DNA of 64,000 bases from Sipunculus nudus (Eukaryota; Annelida; Sipuncula; Golfingiida; Sipunculidae). Under the pieces are notes generated by a model that did no database searches, was not told the origin of the DNA, and saw only the letters and a list, made by a program, of their open reading frames with translations. Shown here piece by piece: positions 59,638 to 64,000 of the stretch; positions within the stretch are counted from its first letter, which is position 1, and each line of letters begins with the position of its first letter. The translations under genes and the position numbers were made by a program. Location of the stretch: NCBI GenBank assembly GCA_026874595.1, contig CM049309.1, positions 10,379,076-10,443,075 of the forward strand, in the 5' to 3' direction.

Positions 59638-62420
59638 ATTATTAAATTTTCTTATTGCGAGATGATCGCGATATTTTACTTGAAAGAGAATCTGGAAAGA
59701 TTATGAGAATAGATAAAGCTGCTGATGGTTGAGAAAACACTATAACACACATTTCCTGGAAAAAAAGGATTTTGATATGAACAATCCCATTAACAATTTG
59801 CCGCTAGTTTCCGATTACTACTAACTGCATGTGAGTAACCAGATGCCAGAGATTTATTCTAATCTCCTTAACGAACTGGTATGAATAATTAAATAATCTG
59901 AGTTAAAGAAGACATACAGTTCAAACGACTCATCAGTCATTTTCATACGATTACGTATTCAGGGGAGGAAAAAGAAAATTCAAAACTTAAAAACATAAAT
60001 TTCACTGTCTGAAAAGCACACGAAAAGATCTTACTTCGATTTGTATAACGCATTGAAACTTGCCAGTTCGGCATGAGCAGTACTCTTTAACATAAGAACA
60101 TATATGATAAAGAGGAGGAATCAATTGATGTTTTATCAGATATGGTAGCATTGTTAATATTATAACTTGCCCTCCAACTGGATGTGTTCATTCCGTAGTG
60201 CTCGAATAATTTATGTCGCAGAAATTGATATATATATATATAAATGATATTTTACCGAAACATATTCTGTTCCTGATTTAAACGTTTCTCGAAAAAATGA
60301 CTTTTAATTAGCCAACCAGATGGCTGGTAGATATGAACAAATAAAAGCCGAAAACTTATCTTCAACATCAGTTACGTCCGCTGAACGAAACTCCATTATG
60401 AACATGGACATATATGTGCAAAGTGCAACATAAATACACGAACAAGAATTTGAGTCGGTTGTCAATTTATCAAATATAAAATGGTCAGAGTGCACAAATA
60501 GTTTCATCTATTATCTCTGTCGGTTTCTCTTGGGAAATTTTCTGTTGAAAACCTAACATTAGGTGGGAGTGAGAAACAGTTGGCGTAATAAGAACTTGAG
60601 AGAAGAGTGCGCTTGGCAACTCTCTTACATTTTGTCATTTTGCCACATTTAACAAAAGCAGCTCACGTACCCGAGGACGTAACTTATTATACAAGAATGG
60701 GTTGTACATTATAAGAAATTAACGTTCCAGGTAGCCATGCCTATATAAACGGCAACAACAGAAGATTTAACAGAAATTTGACAAGCAGCATGGTACCATG
60801 TTTACCATAAACAAAAAAAGACTCGGTCCAAAAGTAAATATGGTCATGCTGTAATGCAGTCAGGAGATGCTTTTGTATCTGCTGTTGACATTTTCTATAA
60901 CTCCCTTGATGTCCTTTTAAAAGGACCTCATGTTAAATGTATATATTCTCTTTCCGGCGTTGGCTTGTGAGCCACGTCAAAATCTTAAATAACTGTACAG
61001 ACACCTGCATTTACGAACGCAGGGGATTTCGTTTTTGCTCGGTCGGCTTTGAGGGCCATGGGGGTTAATGAATACTAATAAATGATTTATCTTCAATTGT
61101 CCCGCAGTTCTCTCCTTGACTTTGTCCTTTTGGTTGTTTATGGCACCAGCCGTTCCTTATCAGTAATTGAAAATCCACACCGAATGTCTGTAATATATAA
61201 AGAAAATGACTAAAACTAAGAAATTTGTAATTAACCTTAGTAAACATTAGAATGATCACTAACGATTTTTCCTTGCACCTCTAGACAACGTATTATCCCA
61301 CATTTGCTTACTGGTTTCGTGTAGCACGATGTTTTGGGTAAGATGCCTGTTCCTTAATTTCACTGGTGGCCTGAGTTTTCGGTCTATTTTTTATCCATGT
61401 CCTAGTCTTTAATTAACTATATGACAGTGCTTATCGTTTGTCTGTTATTTATCTTTAAAATCATTACTATTATCTTTGCGTTTGGGAAATAAATATGTTT
61501 CGAAGAAAGCCACATTTCCTTAATTCCTGTAGTCTTTTTTTCAGGTGATCCCTAGTTTTACAATTACTTGTTCGCTTGTATTCCCTCAGTTTATTTATTT
61601 ATTTGTATAAATACCGTTAATGGTTAGGTTTTAAGGCAGAGACGCGACTTTTGAGTTGAAAATACCATTTTCTTCTTTTAACTTTGGATTGGTGTACTGT
61701 TTTTTTCGGAATGAAAGAATAATGATCGTGGACCAGCAGTCTGTTTCAGGACAGCTTCTAAATCTTTCATTTTCTTCTTGTCTGTAGTTTGTCTGAAAGA
61801 AAAATCTTATGTTGTACATCTTTGGAAAAGAATATTCATTTTGAAGAAAGAACAATGTCCGTAGTTTAGCCCGTCTGGATTTTAAAGTAAAAGCTCGCAT
61901 GCTTTCTGTAGTTTGTTATTTATTGCATTGTTAACAATATAGCTTTTCTTTCAGAGAGTATAGAGAAAAGTAAGAGTTTTTTTTCTCCGTTGTACAATCG
62001 TTCAGGCGTACTTATGGTTTGCATTAGTATTGCTATAAAACACTTAATTTAAGTAGATTCACTGTGCAGTGAAAAGCACAAGTATATTCCATAATATTTA
62101 GTCTGAATAATATGTTTCCAAGAAATGTACTATGTCCTCAATATCAAACTCCGTCGGAGAATGTTTCTATTCTAAACATATCTCTTCTATTTGGGCATTG
62201 TTGGATAGCGGGGACTACTTGTCTCAGCTGTTGATTTTTCAAATCAAAATTTATTACATTTGCAAAAAAACAACCTGTTTACATTCCACATGCGCATGCT
62301 TACAAAATATTACTTATTGCTTAAAGTCCTCACCATAAAACACCGATGTTAATGTAATTTGCCTAGAAACAATTATTTTCCTACACATTTGAACGGACTT
62401 CACTATATTTGTACATACAC
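59638..62420. other. Non-coding stretch
   Basis: No gene is recognised. A 16-base perfect palindrome gtccttttaaaaggac lies at 60911-60926. Confidence 0.5.
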
Positions 62421-62422
62421 CG

Positions 62423-62505
62423 ATGGTGTAGTTAGAAGCCCCGGTTCATTGTGGGGAACAGAGTTTGACTCCAAAAATCCCTTAACAGCATCGTCATACT
62501 CTTGC
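62423..62505 (+). mobile_element. Degenerate tRNA-derived SINE head
   Basis: gatggtgtagttagaagccc resembles a tRNA D-arm/A box, and gagtttgactcc about 28 bases beyond it resembles a decayed B box (consensus GGTTCGANNCC). The anticodon-like loop and spacing are approximate. It is followed by a short gagtccgagtc string. Confidence 0.4.
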
Positions 62506-62857
62506 GAGTCCGAGTCTGCGCAGTGTGACTGATTATAACTAGAGATCCTTGCACTGCTTTTTCAACAAACATTTTGTTTTGAGTTTTATAAACGGGGGGC
62601 CTGGAAATATACAGGGATTAACGTTAATCAGCTCTCCATGCGGCTACAGTCCAATTGTTTTATATTATCGGCCACTGTAGTTTTTTTTAAACTCGAGCCG
62701 TACAGTTTTGCCAAGCATGGATTTATATCACAGGAATTATCTATGTATATGGTGTTGCAGAGACAGATTCTATGGATCCACGTCTGAAAGGCATTTTGTT
62801 CAAAATGTTATGTATCATGACATGGATACTGTGGTTGTCTATTTGTTACTGAGGGTT

Positions 62858-63165
62858 TCAAATTCGCGATATATCACGAAATAAAGTTTTCGCGAATAAG
62901 AGGCCCCACCGCGGAAGACAAGTCAACAGGTAAAAGAGACAGATATTTTAAATTATATCAAATCTTTCTAATTAACCGCCAATAACAAACAGTAATTTGG
63001 GTTTCCGACCAATCGTTACGAATATTTTGCAATTTTTTTTTCAAGATTTTGTGTAGATTATTGTAAGGTGAGATCGCGGAACTTGAACCCTAGGTTAAAT
63101 GATAGAGGAAATAAACAAAGGAAAATGCGAAATTGTAACCTCGAGAATATGAAACCACAGTGCCT
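62858..63165 (+). repeat. Dispersed repeat family B, copy 2
   Basis: aaattcgcgatatatcacga, ttttcgcgaataagaggccc, aagtcaacaggtaaaag and, at the far end, aatgcgaaattgtaacctcg then agaatatgaaacca. It matches the reverse complement of 2013-2400 in order. Confidence 0.6.
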
Positions 63166-63679
63166 GGCGGTTGCAAAACAACGTATGAATATATTATAGA
63201 TATCGGGTTAATTTTCTTGTTAGTCCTATAAATCTTGATGTCTTTGGGTCTGTTTGTTTCAAAGAAATTACGGTTTCTAGTTCACAGAGCCAGCTTCTGA
63301 CTCCCCCACACTGTTTCCTTCTTCTATGAATTGCTTGCAATAACACTAACCATAATACTGGTAATCATAAGCATATAATGTTTTATATACACCTTGCATT
63401 CACATCATATCGAAATATTACCACTTATCAGGTTCAGGCAGACTGGGATCAATGTGGCATAGACCTAGCAGAGTAATCAATATTTATAAATATTATTACG
63501 TTGGAGCAAAACTTCCTACAAGGAACAATGCAACCTTTCATAATGACGTGTGTTGTATAGTGAATGACACATGGAATTATTGAATAAAATTATAAATTTA
63601 TAAATTTTGATTTATATTTTTTTTTATTTCTTTTCATTAATGTATTTTGTTCTTATGTAATTTTATTTATATCAAGTAG

Positions 63680-63681
<2 letters not shown>

Positions 63682-63738
<57 letters not shown>
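63682..63738. repeat. (AT)n microsatellite
   Basis: Pure AT run of about 57 bases. The final 260 bases of the window after it hold nothing recognisable. Confidence 0.97.
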
Positions 63739-63741
<3 letters not shown>

Positions 63742-64000
63742 TAGTTTTGAATTCATAATCGGTGTTTGAAAATAAATACGACCGATGATCGATTATTAAT
63801 CGATTATTTTATGTACTTTCTATATTACTTTGATATCTGCTGTATAGTAGTACCTAGAATATTGACCCCAGATTGACAGGTACATCGGTATTCATAATGA
63901 AACCATCTATCCATCCACATCCAAAGTCGACTTGCCGTCGGACTATTGTTGGTTGCGCAAGATTCCGTTTTGATGCTGTTCGTTACTTTGTGATCTCTGA

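Noticed and set aside
1-64000. CRISPR array, bacterial operons or prophage
   Set aside because: No direct repeats with unique spacers (the 31-bp array has no spacers), no dense ORFs and no Shine-Dalgarno-linked genes; the DNA is eukaryotic.

Overview
The window is AT-rich nuclear DNA from an animal. It has no bacterial-style gene packing, no open frame longer than about 143 codons, many long (AT)n tracts, and dense small interspersed repeats. The repeat types (short LTR elements, hAT-like and pogo-like miniature elements, LINE 3' ends with a 'gctatataaat'-type tail, tRNA-derived SINEs) fit a marine invertebrate, most likely a lophotrochozoan such as a mollusc. That assignment is inference. 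I recognise no host protein-coding gene, rRNA or functional tRNA. Most open frames are background or lie in repeats, so I read the window as gene-poor, repeat-rich sequence with a few candidate promoters.

Layout. 1-153: end of a 31-bp tandem array. 2.0-2.4 kb: a TTCGCG-rich dispersed repeat, with a second copy at 62.86 kb in the opposite orientation. 3.6-4.0 kb: (AT)n, a long fold-back element and a GT/GA tract. 5.12-5.94 kb: a dispersed repeat (family A) split by a minus-strand miniature LTR retrotransposon array of two complete 156-bp LTRs, a third truncated LTR, a tRNA-Pro primer binding site and a short purine tract. The LTRs carry a TATA-like box and tRNA-like A and B boxes. A related solo LTR sits at 21.59 kb. 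8.3-11.9 kb: a complex of family C repeats around a 2.2-kb DNA transposon (8899-11090) with CACTGAAAAC inverted ends, subterminal repeats and exon/intron-like signals inside. 13.4-13.84 kb and 37.94-38.31 kb: two LINE 3' ends. 31.84 kb: a pogo-like miniature element. 33.2-33.8 kb: a repeat with three internal copies. 36.5 and 45.9 kb: a diverged repeat pair (family D). 41.66-41.91 kb: an element with perfect 36-bp inverted ends. 52 kb and 62.4 kb: tRNA-derived SINEs. Further family A copies lie at 22.0, 37.4, 54.3 and 55.3 kb, and hAT-like miniature elements at 6.5, 34.1, 38.9, 49.6 and 50.2 kb.

What could be host function is weak. There are TATA-box contexts at 47.7 kb and 59.4 kb (the latter with an initiator and a 52-codon frame), a CTCF-like motif at 41.0 kb, and several GC-richer islands without open frames that could be regulatory. 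The most interesting object is the miniature LTR element with a tRNA-like internal Pol III promoter inside its LTR. All alignments here were made by eye.
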